Positions 40,939-52,700 of a stretch of 64,000 bases of DNA are shown here, piece by piece (the first letter of the stretch is position 1; each line of letters opens with the position of its first letter). The notes beneath the pieces were generated by a model that was given only the letters and a program-made list of their open reading frames with translations, was not told where the DNA came from and did no database searches. The stretch covers positions 1-64,000 of the forward strand of contig VXCM01000255.1 of assembly GCA_014773175.1 (NCBI GenBank), given 5' to 3'. Made by a program: the position numbers and the translations under genes. The stretch comes from Lucifuga dentata (taxonomy: Eukaryota > Chordata > Actinopteri > Ophidiiformes > Bythitidae).

Positions 40939-41107
40939 CCAGTAGGTGGCGGTATGCAGTTTTATGTTTGCGAGCAACCTTAAACTCAGAGAAGAAGGAA
41001 CTATCATGGCGCTGTCTTCTTGTTGGCTTTGAGGGAGCTATTGTTAGTTTGTGTTTTAAGTGCAGCCCTCAGCTTAACCGCTGTGATTATTTTGTAATTA
41101 AAAACAC
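40939..41107 (+). promoter_or_regulatory. ints1: ints1 promoter and untranslated first exon
   Basis: A donor (AACAC|GTGAGTC) after 41107 pairs with the acceptor CATACAG at 41482, so exon 1 ends at 41107 and carries no retained start codon. At the upstream edge, CCAGTAGGTGGCGG (40939-40952) matches 13 of 14 positions of the CTCF core. It may instead be the nearby-promoter type of CTCF/ZNF143 site. The exact transcription start is not visible. Confidence 0.5.
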
Positions 41108-41558
41108 GTGAGTCACTTTGAACATACATTTATTCTTTTGTTATCATGTTAACCCTGACAGTGCTAAAGCTCTATTTTGTAGCCACAGTTGCTAACCCAA
41201 CATGTTAGCCATATTCATTGTCGTTCGCCTAGCATACCTTATCCATTGATAATGAGTAGATGCAACCCATATATTAGCACCTTGCTTATTTATACAACTT
41301 TTGTGAACTGAAATTGAGATTTAACCTTCTGACCACAACGTTTAGCTAGAAGCTCGTATCTAGCTAACCTTTAGCTATTTAAACTCGACGAAGTTTGTGT
41401 GTATTTTATGCGACACATCTCCTTTGTGTGTAGTTACATACGTTTGCTTAAGTCGCCTATGTCTCTGTTTTTTTTCATACAGAGCCTAATGTCAACTTGA
41501 TACTGTCACCTTCATAACCTGGTTAAAGTCTGATTTTGGATTTCGCCGCTTAGTCAAG

Positions 41559-44500
41559 ATGAATCGTCCAAAACCCACAACTTTGAGACGCCCCAGTGCT
41601 GCCAAACCATCAGGTATGTTTGATTAATTTGGTAATCATTGCTTTACCCTGGTATTTAATAAGTCAGAATATTGTTAATATTATGATAATGTGACAGTTA
41701 CATTCTGCGTCTGACACTTAAGGAAAAGTTATTGTATTCTTGTGGAAGTAATATAATTACTTCAGTGTATTTGTGCATCAGTTGAATTAATTTGATTTGA
41801 ATTAGTCTAACTTAAAAGTCCCAGCTTCCAGCCGTCATTATAGACAAGCAGGTGAAAAGACTAACCTTCTGTAATGTCTGTGACCTTTCTTTAGGTCATC
41901 CTCCACCAGGAGATTTCATTGCTCTAGGATCAAAGAGCCAAGGTGGAGATCCAAAAGCCCCTGCAGTTCTCCTGAAACCTGCACCTACAGGTTTACCTGC
42001 TGACCGTAAGCGAGAGACTTCCTCCACTTTGCCTTCCTCATCGGGTCTGTCCAGTCTCGCCAAGCGCCCCAAACTATCTGTAACCCCTCCAGTTAGCGCC
42101 TTGGGAAGACTCGCTGATGTTGCAGCTGTGGACAAGAGGGCAATATCTCCCTCGATAAAGGAGCCATCAGTGGTACCAATTGAAGGTAAATCAGCTGCCT
42201 TTTGTTAAAATTTCTGGCATTAAAAAGTTAACTTACATAAAGGATAATTGGATGCTGTTTGGGTTATCATGCTAGTATTATGTTGGAACTTTTGTCATGC
42301 TACAGATCTTGGTTGTGAATGAACTCCAAAGTCATGGTTGCAAATTAAATTAAAATTCCTCTTTTTGTGGTAGTTCCACCAGCAGTGCTGCTGGATGAGA
42401 TCGAGGCTGCAGAGTCGGAAGGAAATGACGATCGCATCGAGGGACTGCTGTGTGGAGCCGTCAAACAACTCAAGTTGAACAGAGCCAAGCCAGATATCAC
42501 GCTGTACCTTAGTCTCATGTTCCTGGCCAAAATCAAGCCAAATGTTTTTGCTACTGAAGGAACTATTGAGGTAAGAGTGCTAATGTACTGAGAGAGCGAG
42601 AAACTTGCCAGATATCCATTGGTCAGCCATAATCTTGTAATGTCATGGTAAAAATGGCAAAGATGAATTGGTTTGGAACATGAAGAAAATTATAATAAAA
42701 TGTAATCATGAAAATAAGGTAAATATCCAGCATGTCGTATAAGTTAATAATTAAGCCTAAAGCTAAATATTTTTCACACAGACAAAACTCTCTCAGCCCA
42801 GTATGGACTATTGCTATCATAATACCTTAAAGTTCACTTTACAAAAGTTTAACCAAATTTTTTTTTTTTTTTTTTTTTACATTTTTTATTACTGTCTGCT
42901 TGTCACATTGTCTACAGGCCATGTGCAGCCTTCTACGTCGGGATACTTCTATCAACTTCAAAGCAAAGGGCAACAGTCTTGTTTCTGTTCTTGCTTGCAA
43001 TCTGCTGATGGCAGCTTATGAGGAAGACGAGAACTGGCCAGAGATCTTTGTCAAAGTGAGAATCTCCTAAAAACTCAAATCTTTTGAATTTCTTTTTAAT
43101 AATGAGTCATTTTGGCCATCTACAGTATTAATCCTTTCTTAAATTTTGAAAATCTGATTTGATATTTTCAGGTTTACATTGAGGATTCTCTGGGGGAAAG
43201 AATCTGGGTGGACAGTTCTCATTGTAAGAACTTTGTTGACAACATCCAGACTGCTTTTGGTACCAAAATGCCTCCCAAGAGTATGCTGCTGCAGGCTGAC
43301 ACTGGCCGTGCAGGCGGAGATCTTAGCGCAGGTACATTCTGACTCATGTATTAGGGTAAACATTGACTGAATCTGATGCTGATTAAATGGTTGGTTTCCA
43401 GGCAGTAGCCCTCATCCTTCAACCCCGGATGAGGATGACAGCCAGACTGAATTACTGATAGCAGAGGAGAAACTCAGTCCTGAGGATGAAGGACAAGTCA
43501 TGCCGAGGTATGAAAGTTCCTATTTACAGGACTGTGCAAAAGTATTAGGTGTAAAACATTAAAGTTTCTTTCAAAAATAATCAAAACGTTCTTAACAAAA
43601 ATTTGCTATTAAGACTAGTAAACTTTTAAAAATAACATAAAACCAATAAAAATGAATATTATAATGCTTTATAGTTTCAGTCATTTCAATAAATTTATTA
43701 AAATTTAAAATAACACATGCTAATGGTAGTAAGGAAGGCTGAGTTGCTGTTATAACATGACAACCTGAGTTTTATGCATATATTTGGTTTTGTGGTGTGT
43801 TTTTTTTTGTTCATAGATGTTGTATATTTTATGACACTGAGTCATTATAACAGTGTAACATTATGTGGTTTTGTAAGAATGTGTCAACATTTATTCTTAC
43901 TAACTCAATGAATCCAGCATTTGCATTGTTGGACTGTTTTTACTCCCGGTAGGCTGTAAATAGTAAACCGCTGTCTTCCTCTCTGTCATGCTGCAGGTAT
44001 GAGGAACTGGAAGAGAGTGTGGAAGACTATGTTCTTGATGTCCTCAGAGAACAGTTAAACCGCAGACAGCCAATGGACAACGTGTCCCGAAACTTGCTGC
44101 GTCTGCTCACAGCCACATGTGGCTACAAAGAGGCTCGACTCATGGCGGTGCAGAGGCTGGAGATGTGGCTCCAGAACCCAAAGGTGGGAGGTGTCAGTAA
44201 CACACATCAACACACATTTGTCAAACTTGAAAAAGAAAACATAATCAAAACCTCATTTTTACAAGAAATTCTATTTTCTTCTATCTATCTAATCTAATCA
44301 GTCTTTGAATCTTTAGCTATATTTAAACACAACCTCCTGTTAAATAGTTTTATTTTTCTGATAAATGAAAATGAACCTGATGAATTTATCAGTATAAATG
44401 ACTAGTAACTGACTTTCGTTTCCTTTGTACAGCTGACTCGTCCAGCTCAAGACCTTCTCATGTCTTTGTGTATGAACTGCAATACCCACGGAGCAGATGA

Positions 44501-45676
44501 CATGGAAGTAATCTCCAACCTGATCAAGATCCGGCTCAAACCTAAAGTCCTCCTCAATCATTACATGCTATGTGTCAGGTCTGTGGAACCCCCTTTTTTT
44601 TTTTGACAATTTCTATGTTATTGTTGCACACAGTGACTTACACTAACTGTTGCATTGGGTCTGATTTTCCAGGGAGTTGCTCAATGCGCACAGAGACAAC
44701 CTGGGCACTATGGTGAAGCTGGTGATCTTTAATGAGCTTTCCAATGCCAGAAATCCCAACAACATGCAAGTCCTCCACACAGTGCTGCAGCACAGTCCAG
44801 AGCAGGCTCCAAAGGTAGAATATGATGTATTTCTTAAATTACTTAGAAAAAAAGTTGAAATAATCTTACTTTATTATTCAGGAGAGCATCTGGGAATGTG
44901 TATTTAGCACGTGTATTTTTTCACTTTTTAGATTAGGAAATTCCAAACTTTCTTTGTGTGCTCAAAAATCAGCATTCTTCCTGTTTCCCATTGTCGTCTC
45001 TAGTTCTTGGCAATGGTGTTCCAGGACTTGTTAACCAATAAGGATGATTACCTTCGCGCCTCCCGAGCACTGCTGAGAGAGATCATCAAACAGACCAAGC
45101 ACGAGATCAACTTCCAGTCCTTTTGCTTGGGTTTAATGCAGGAGAGAAAAGAGGCCAGCTATGTGGACATGGAGTTTAAAGTAAGCATCCATGACAGTCC
45201 CTTATTCCCACTGTGTTTCTGCTGTAGTTTTCCATATTCTGAACTGTTTAGCTTCATCTCTCCCCCCAGGAACGCTTTGTTATCCAAGTGACAGATTTAC
45301 TAACTGTTTCTATGATGCTGGGCATCACTGCTCAAGTCAAAGAAGCTGGCATTGCTTGGGACAAAGGAGAGAAGAAGAGTAAGTGCTATGTATTTCTTCA
45401 CATTGCACATTTATTAACCATAGCTTGCACGATTAGCTTCTCCTTGAACACATGCCTGTTTTTTTTTTTTTCAGATCTGGAAGTGCTGAGATCCTTTCAG
45501 AATCAAATTGCTGCCATTCAGAGAGATGCTGTGTGGTGGCTTCACACCGTGGTTCCTTCCATCAGCAAAGTTGGTTCAAAAGACTATGTGCACTGGTCTG
45601 TACTCTGTGTGTAACCGCGCAATTTCTATCATTCACACAAGTACTAATCATGTTGTCACTTTATGCATGATTCATC

Positions 45677-45713
<37 letters not shown>

Positions 45714-46732
45714 GCCTTCACAAAGTGCTTTTCACAGAGCAACCTGAGACCTATTACAAGTGGGACAATTGGCCTCCTGAGAGTGACAGAAAGTGAGTTT
45801 TCATCTAGTATACATGAACCAAACTTTCCTCTGGCTGAAGCTTCACAAAGCTAATGTTTTAGAATTTTTTGCCCCCAGTTTTTTCCTTCGCCTCTGCTCT
45901 GAGGTGCCCCTGTTGGAGGACACACTGATGCGCATTCTGGTGATTGGGCTGTCACGTGATTTGCCCCTGGGCCCAGCTGATGCCATGGAGCTCGCAGATC
46001 ACCTGGTCAAGAGGGCTGCTGGAGTTCAGTCTGATGGTGTGTGTGAGGAGACACTTTGTAGCTATGTTTTTACCGTTAAAGCTATTTATATTTCTCTCTG
46101 GTGGAATATTTGGACTTTTGGTAAGCATGTATGTCTGAGTTTAATGAGCAGTCAACTTAAGTGCCTCCCAAGAAGCAACTCCTTATTCAAGTCCTAAGCT
46201 CCTCCTGCAGAAAAGCTGTCTATGACATCAAATATCATTTTCAGACCTGACTGATTGTTTTATTTTTTATTTTTTATTTTTTTTTGTTAAACAGATCTGG
46301 AAGTTTTGCGAGTGGAGAGGATCCAGCTCATTGATGCAGTTCTGAACCTGTGTACATACCACCACCCAGAGAACATTCAACTCCCTGCAGGGTACTTCAC
46401 ATGTCTCCACTGGCTTTTTTAAAACACTTATAATCTACACTACAGTCTAAACTAACTGATGACTGTTGATGTTCCAGGTATCAACCACCAAATTTGGCTA
46501 TATCTACACTGTATTGGAAGGCATGGCTTCTGCTACTGGTGGTGGCTGCGTTTAATCCACAGAAGATTGGTATGACAGTCAGTTTTCATGTGTTAGAGTA
46601 ATATTCATCTATACTTAAATACATAAAATGCTATCTGCAAGCATAATGTCTGATATTGTTTTTCCTTTTAGGTTTGGCTGCCTGGGATGGCTATCCCACA
46701 CTGAAAATGCTCATGGAGATGGTTATGACAAA
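41559..46732 (+). CDS. ints1: ints1 coding exons 2-18 (residues 1 to about 772)
   Basis: Coding parts: 41559-41613, 41895-42185, 42374-42570, 42918-43055, 43172-43331, 43402-43507, 43997-44183, 44433-44578, 44673-44814, 45004-45180, 45270-45378, 45475-45595, 45715-45792, 45879-46036, 46295-46391, 46478-46569, 46672-46732. These encode the disordered N terminus, then the strongly conserved helical region (for example ATEGTIEAMCSLLRRDTSIN, RQPMDNVSRNLLRLL, HCLHKVLFTEQPETYYKWDN, DNWPPESDRNFFLRLCSEVP). Every phase was checked by length and by residues across each junction. Confidence 0.93.
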
Positions 46733-49700
46733 GTAAGTTAAAATGATCACTTACAGTTAATGAGTTTCAAACTCAGAATGCTCAACTAACCCACATCTCT
46801 CTCTGTCTTTACAGTAACTATTCCTACCCACCTTGCACTATTGCGGATGAGGACGCAAAGACAGAAATGATCAACCGGGAGCTGCAGATCTCCCAAAGGG
46901 AGAAACAAGAAATTCTGGCCTTTGAGAGCCATTTGGCAGCAGCTTCCACCAAACAGACCATCACAGAAAGCAACAGCCTGCTGTTGTCTCAGCTGACCAG
47001 TCTAGACCCGCAGTAAGAGACCACGAGAAATTTTCAGTGACACACACAGTTTAATCCATAAACATAGCAAATAATTGTCAGACCATAATGTAGAAAGTGA
47101 ACATGTTACCTTTATTAATTATTTCAATACTTAATAAAAAAAAAAAAATTATAACTTATGCATGTTTTTACTTACAAATTGAATTCATTGATTTTGTTTG
47201 TGTCCAGGGGTCCTCCTCGTCGACCTCCACCCCAGATCCAGGAGCAGGTAAAAACCCTCAATCAGTCCTTGCGTCTAGGCCATCTTCTCTGCCGCAGCCG
47301 CCAGCCAGACTTCCTGCTCGACATCATCCAGAGACAGGTACTGCCAGGCTGACGCCACACAACTCTCATACTTCTATTATTTCTATACTGTTCAAAATGA
47401 CATCTAAGTTATCATCAACACAGGGATCCAATTTAAGACATAATTTGTAAAAGCTACGATTATCTTTGGACTTTCTTGATTAGAACACATGATCTCTAGG
47501 GTAAAACCTAGGATTTTTTTTAACCAAACTAAATTGGATGTAGCAGGATGCATCAGACTCATACAGTCTACTATGCATTAAATTATACAAAATCATGTAT
47601 TAATGGTACTGTTAGCAGTTAAAAAAATCTGCCTACCTAAATTTGTCCTTAAATCTTTAGGCATATGCTCATCTTGAGTAAGAAATATCACATTATTCTT
47701 AGTTTTCTTTGTGTCGGTGTATGTCGTTGATTCTAGAACTGCAGTGCATTTTCAATCCTTCCTCCACAGGCGTCCTCTCAGTCCATGCCATGGCTGGCTG
47801 ATTTAGTCCAGTCCAGTGAGGGCTCCTTGGATGTACTTCCTGTGCAGTGCCTGTGTGAATTCCTCCTGCATGATGCTGCAGATGACAGCCTGCCGATAGA
47901 GGACGAGGAGGAAGGAGAGAGCAAAGAACAGAAGGCCAAGAAGAGACAAGTATGTTGACTACAGCCTCACAGTTTGCCAAGTGATAGCAGTGACCATTTC
48001 CTGAAATTGTCCTGCTTTGATATTCCTGAATTATTTCTGTATTTCATTTTTATTTTAATGTTTCATCAAGATGATTGTTCAGCTAGGCCTATGGAGATGT
48101 TTAGATTTGTACCTTGATTAAATGGGTTTCGTTGTGATTCCTAAGCATTATTTTTCAATGTAAGTCAAGTCAAGTGTATTTGTATAGCCCAGTATCACAT
48201 ACAGTCTCTCAAAGGGCTTTACAGACCCACCCATTAGCGGTTCACAACCAAGTCCAAGCTTAGTAAGAAGAGGGAAAACTCCCCAAAAACCTTAAGGAAA
48301 ATATTATTGGCGTGGAAATCTTAATTGTGTGTGTGAGTATAAAATCTTGACCAAGCCTAAATATTTTTTCCCTTTTCCTTTTAGAGACAACAAAAGCAAA
48401 GGCAGCTTCTTGGACGGCTCCAGGATCTTTTATTAGGTCCGAAAGCCGATGAACAGACGACATGTGAAGTGCTGGACTACTTCCTGCGGCGTCTCAGCTC
48501 TTCTCAGGTGGCATCGAGAGTCCTGGCTATGAAGGTACTATGAAATAGAAAACACTGTTAGAACTTAATACATTATGTATGCATATTAGAATGGTCCATT
48601 TATTGTTTGTTTTTGTGTGCAGGGTTTGTCACTAGTGCTGAGTGAAGGTGGTCTAAAGGAAAGAGAGGAGCGGGAGCAGCCCATGGAAGAAGACTCTACA
48701 GATGCTGAGCTTCTACCAGGGTACCAGTGGCTGCTGCAAGACCTCCCGAAGCTCCCTTTGTTTGACAGTGTCAGGGGCATGACGTCCACAGCTCTGCAGC
48801 AGGTCAGTGTCTGTGCAGGGAATGTGACAGTGAATTTCCCTGGCAATAATTGGCATCATGTGCACTATGTAGTTTTATATTTACCTGTCCTCTCTTCTCA
48901 AGGCCATTCACATGGAGACAGATCCACAGACAATCAGTGCCTATCTCATCTACCTGTCCCAGCATGCACCAGTGGAAGAACAGGCTGCTCATAATGACCT
49001 GGCTTTGGTAACTGCAGCAAGTTGATTAAAGCAGCTAATTTTACTGTAATCATGTCTTTAACCTTCATAGTGGAGTGCTGTCACGATCTGGTTTTTCCTG
49101 TCACTCTGTGCAGGACGTGGCTCGGCTAATTGTGGAGCGTTCCACCATCATGAACAGCCTGTTCTCCAAACATTCCTGCAGGCCCGAGTCCGATGCTGTG
49201 CTCAGTGCTTTCCTCACCATCTTCTCAGCCTACATCAAGAGGATGAGAAAGACCAAAGAGGGAGAGGACCTCTACAGCTGGGTAAGCTCTGACAAGTCTG
49301 TGTTTTTTTTTGAGTCAGCAGAGAAATTAAATGTGGAGGAGAATGTAAAAGGCAGGTGTGTCTATGGTTAAAAGGTTTTAATAACTCCATAAATATTGTG
49401 CTCTTTTTCTTTTTTTTTTTTTTCTTCAGTCAGAATCTCAGGACCAGGTGTTTCTGCGCTGGACTACAGGAGAGACTGCGACGATGCACATCCTTGTAGT
49501 CCACGCCATGGTTATCCTGCTGACTCTTGGGCCACCCAAAGGTAGAACTGTTCACTTTACAATTTGAAGTTTTCCTTTTTTCAAAGGACAGAGAGAGTGC
49601 ATTGTACTGCTACTGTGTATTTGTGTACAATACTCTAGGGGAGAGTGACTTCTACATACTTTTGGATATTTGGTTTCCTGACAAGAAGCCTCTTCCCACC

Positions 49701-52700
49701 GCCTTCCTCGTTGACACCTCAGAGGAGGCCCTTCTGCTGCCTGATTGGTTGAAACTGAGGATGATTCGATCAGAGGTTTCTCGATTGGTCGACGCAGGTG
49801 CAAATTTTACAGTAAACAACTGTGTTTACTCTCTATGTAATTAAGTTTTATTTATCAATGCTATGATGCGCATATGATCCCACAGCTTTGCAAGACCTGG
49901 AGCCGCAGCAGTTGTTGCTGTTTGTGCAGTCCTTTGGCATTCCAGTATCCAGCATGAGCAAACTGCTGCAGTACCTGGATCAGGCCGTTTCCCATGATCC
50001 ACAGTCACTAGAACAAAACATCATGGACAAGCGTAAGAGTCTGATAAAGATGCTGGATTGCTGTTTCAACTGTTATAAAATTGATAGTGTAATTTTCTAT
50101 TTCCTCTGCAATAGACTACATGGCCCAACTGGTTGAGGTGCAGCATGAGCGAGGTGCCACTGGGGGGCACACTTTCCACGGACTACTCAGTTCCTCTCTG
50201 CCTCCACATAGAGGTCAGTGTCTTTATCCTATATGACACTTCACATTAAAGTCATCAGCTCTGTTTTCAATAATGTAAAGATTTTAATGGATCCAAAATG
50301 TATTTTATAGTATTAAAATGTTCATATTTAAGCATGATCTCACATGGAATAAAGCTGTAACGTAATGAGACAAATGCTAAAATGTTTTGCAAAGGACCTA
50401 ATTGACTCTGTGTCCCTCCTGATAGATGCTGCTGATGTGAGTAAGTCCAAAGTTACCATGGAAACGCCCCATAGTTCTTTGAAGGTGAGAGCAGCCAGTC
50501 AGATTCCTGTGATCGGGCCTGAAGATGATCTTACTGGGATGATGCTACAAGTAAGAACTCCTAGCTACTTTTTTTTCTTATCTCTTTGTGTGTGGTATAT
50601 TTTGTCTACGTAACTTATTTGCATACAATGAGGTAAAAAGCATTTATGAAGAAATAACCCTTAAGAGATTAGAAAACACAGTATTGTGTTGGCATTCTTG
50701 AAAAAAATAATTTAGTCAAAATTGTAACTACATGACATTCAAGTTAAGTTTTTTAAAACCTGCATTATAATTTTTCCAAACTGTTGTTGGGGCTGGAAAT
50801 GTAAAGTACATCACTTTCTGCGCTGCACCGAATTTTCAAAAAGTGACATTTGTATGTTGTGTCTTCCACAGATTTTTCCATTAAAGGTGGACCCTCGCTG
50901 GCATGGCCCACCTCCCAACCAGCTCTCTCTGGCCCTGCAGCAGGCTCTGGCTAAAGAGCTGATGCGAGCCAAGCAGGGCCACGTTCAGCAAGGTGCGTTG
51001 GCATTTCGCCTCGTACAGGCCATAGCAGCCTTGCTTACCTCTGCCCATGCAGGGCCTGTTGTCATGTCAATGCACTGCAACCATGCCCTCTCCTGTCCTC
51101 TGATGCGTCAACTTCACCTCTACCAGGTATGGCATGCTGGCAGTTGATGATATAACAAGTTGACTCATGAAGCAGTAATTGGATTATAATCTTTCTTTCT
51201 TCAATCTTTCTCATGTTTGCACTCTCTCAGCGCCTTGTGTCCCAGGACATCACTTTCTCCTCATTGTTCCTCAAAGTCATCGTAGAGATGTTAATCTGGT
51301 TAGAGAACCCGACTGTGGAGCCAGGACCACTAAAGACCCTTCTCAAGTTCTTTGCTGGCCAGAACTCTCACAAGCACATGCACAGTGATGGTGAGAATCC
51401 TAAATATTCACCTTTGTAAATGGCGGTTAGTTATTTTATAAGTGTCAAAGAGTGATTAGTGTCTCTGCCGTGCAGTGCGTACAGGTTTCCTCCATCTGGC
51501 TGAAACTTTGGCTTATCGCAGAGACTCAGAGGTACCAGTGAGAGCCGTCATTGCAATGCTGAAGGCTGGAGAGAGATGTAATGCAGAAGCAGAACTCATC
51601 AGCAAAGGTGGAGTCATAATGTGGATGTGAATGTACAACCAAAAATATCATTAGTAGTATATATTTGAAATATATTATAACATTTAATTTTATGAAAGTC
51701 AAATATTTGACAATCAGGAATGAAAGAATGGAGTTTTTCCCTGACCCATTTTATTGTGGTTTCAGAATATATAACACAACACAAAAGCAGCACTTAATAG
51801 TTATACCAGATCAAAACAGATGTGTTATCCTTGTTCAGTAAACATGGCACTGAATTGTTAACAAAATGCGTGGCATATTGTTCAATTGACAATGTGAATT
51901 GAATTAAAAGTACTGAATGGCTCATATGATGCATTTATTGTAACAACTGCTGCCACTAAGTAAGAAACCAGGTTGTCACATTTACCATTTGTCTTGGTTA
52001 CTTAAAGATGTAATAAGACCAGTGCAAATCCAATAATTAAGCACACTGCTTTATTATTTCTCAGTGTTGCAGGGTTTGATGGAGGTGACATCACCATATT
52101 TGGAGGAGCTCCTGTCTCTGTTGATGACTCTTGGTACACAGAATGGGACAGCTGGCCCTGTTGCCATGGTGATTTCCCTGCTCCTTCATGAAAGTGAGGA
52201 GCGGGCTGTGCAAACGGAAGTCGATTCTATCAAGTGAGCATTTCAGTCCCGTTTCCCTCTCAAGTCATGCAAGAAACATTCATATTTGACAGGAGTAAAC
52301 GACAAACACAATTTGCTGTGACAGTAATAGTCAAATGGTTCTCGCTGACTTGGTTTTATACACACTTGTACTGGGTTGGTTTGTAAAGGTTTGTCTGGTT
52401 TGGCAAATTTTCACTTGCTTTACACATTCACATACTAAAAATCACAGAATCCTGTTACAGTACATTTACAATGTTTCTTTTTCGATCATACAACAGGCAC
52501 ACACTGAGAGGTTGGGATTTTGTAGTTGTTGATTTTTAAGAAACATCTTGTTTTTCCTCCAAATATTTTTAAGTGCAAACATGTACAAGGTTTGTAGCTA
52601 TGTAATGAATGTACTTTATGTAACCCTTCTCTGTGGGTTTCGGAGCTTTTTGAATTTAATAGATGTAGTCATTAATGAGTAACCTTTCAGTTTTGTGTCT

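Noticed and set aside
43524..43560. GACTGTGCAAAAGTATTAGGTG, reminiscent of a dispersed fish repeat
   Set aside because: Only a short stretch is recognisable and no second end could be found, so no element is called.
48260..48463. Minus-strand frame overlapping an ints1 exon
   Set aside because: It is a shadow of the ints1 exon 48385-48534 plus a repeat fragment.
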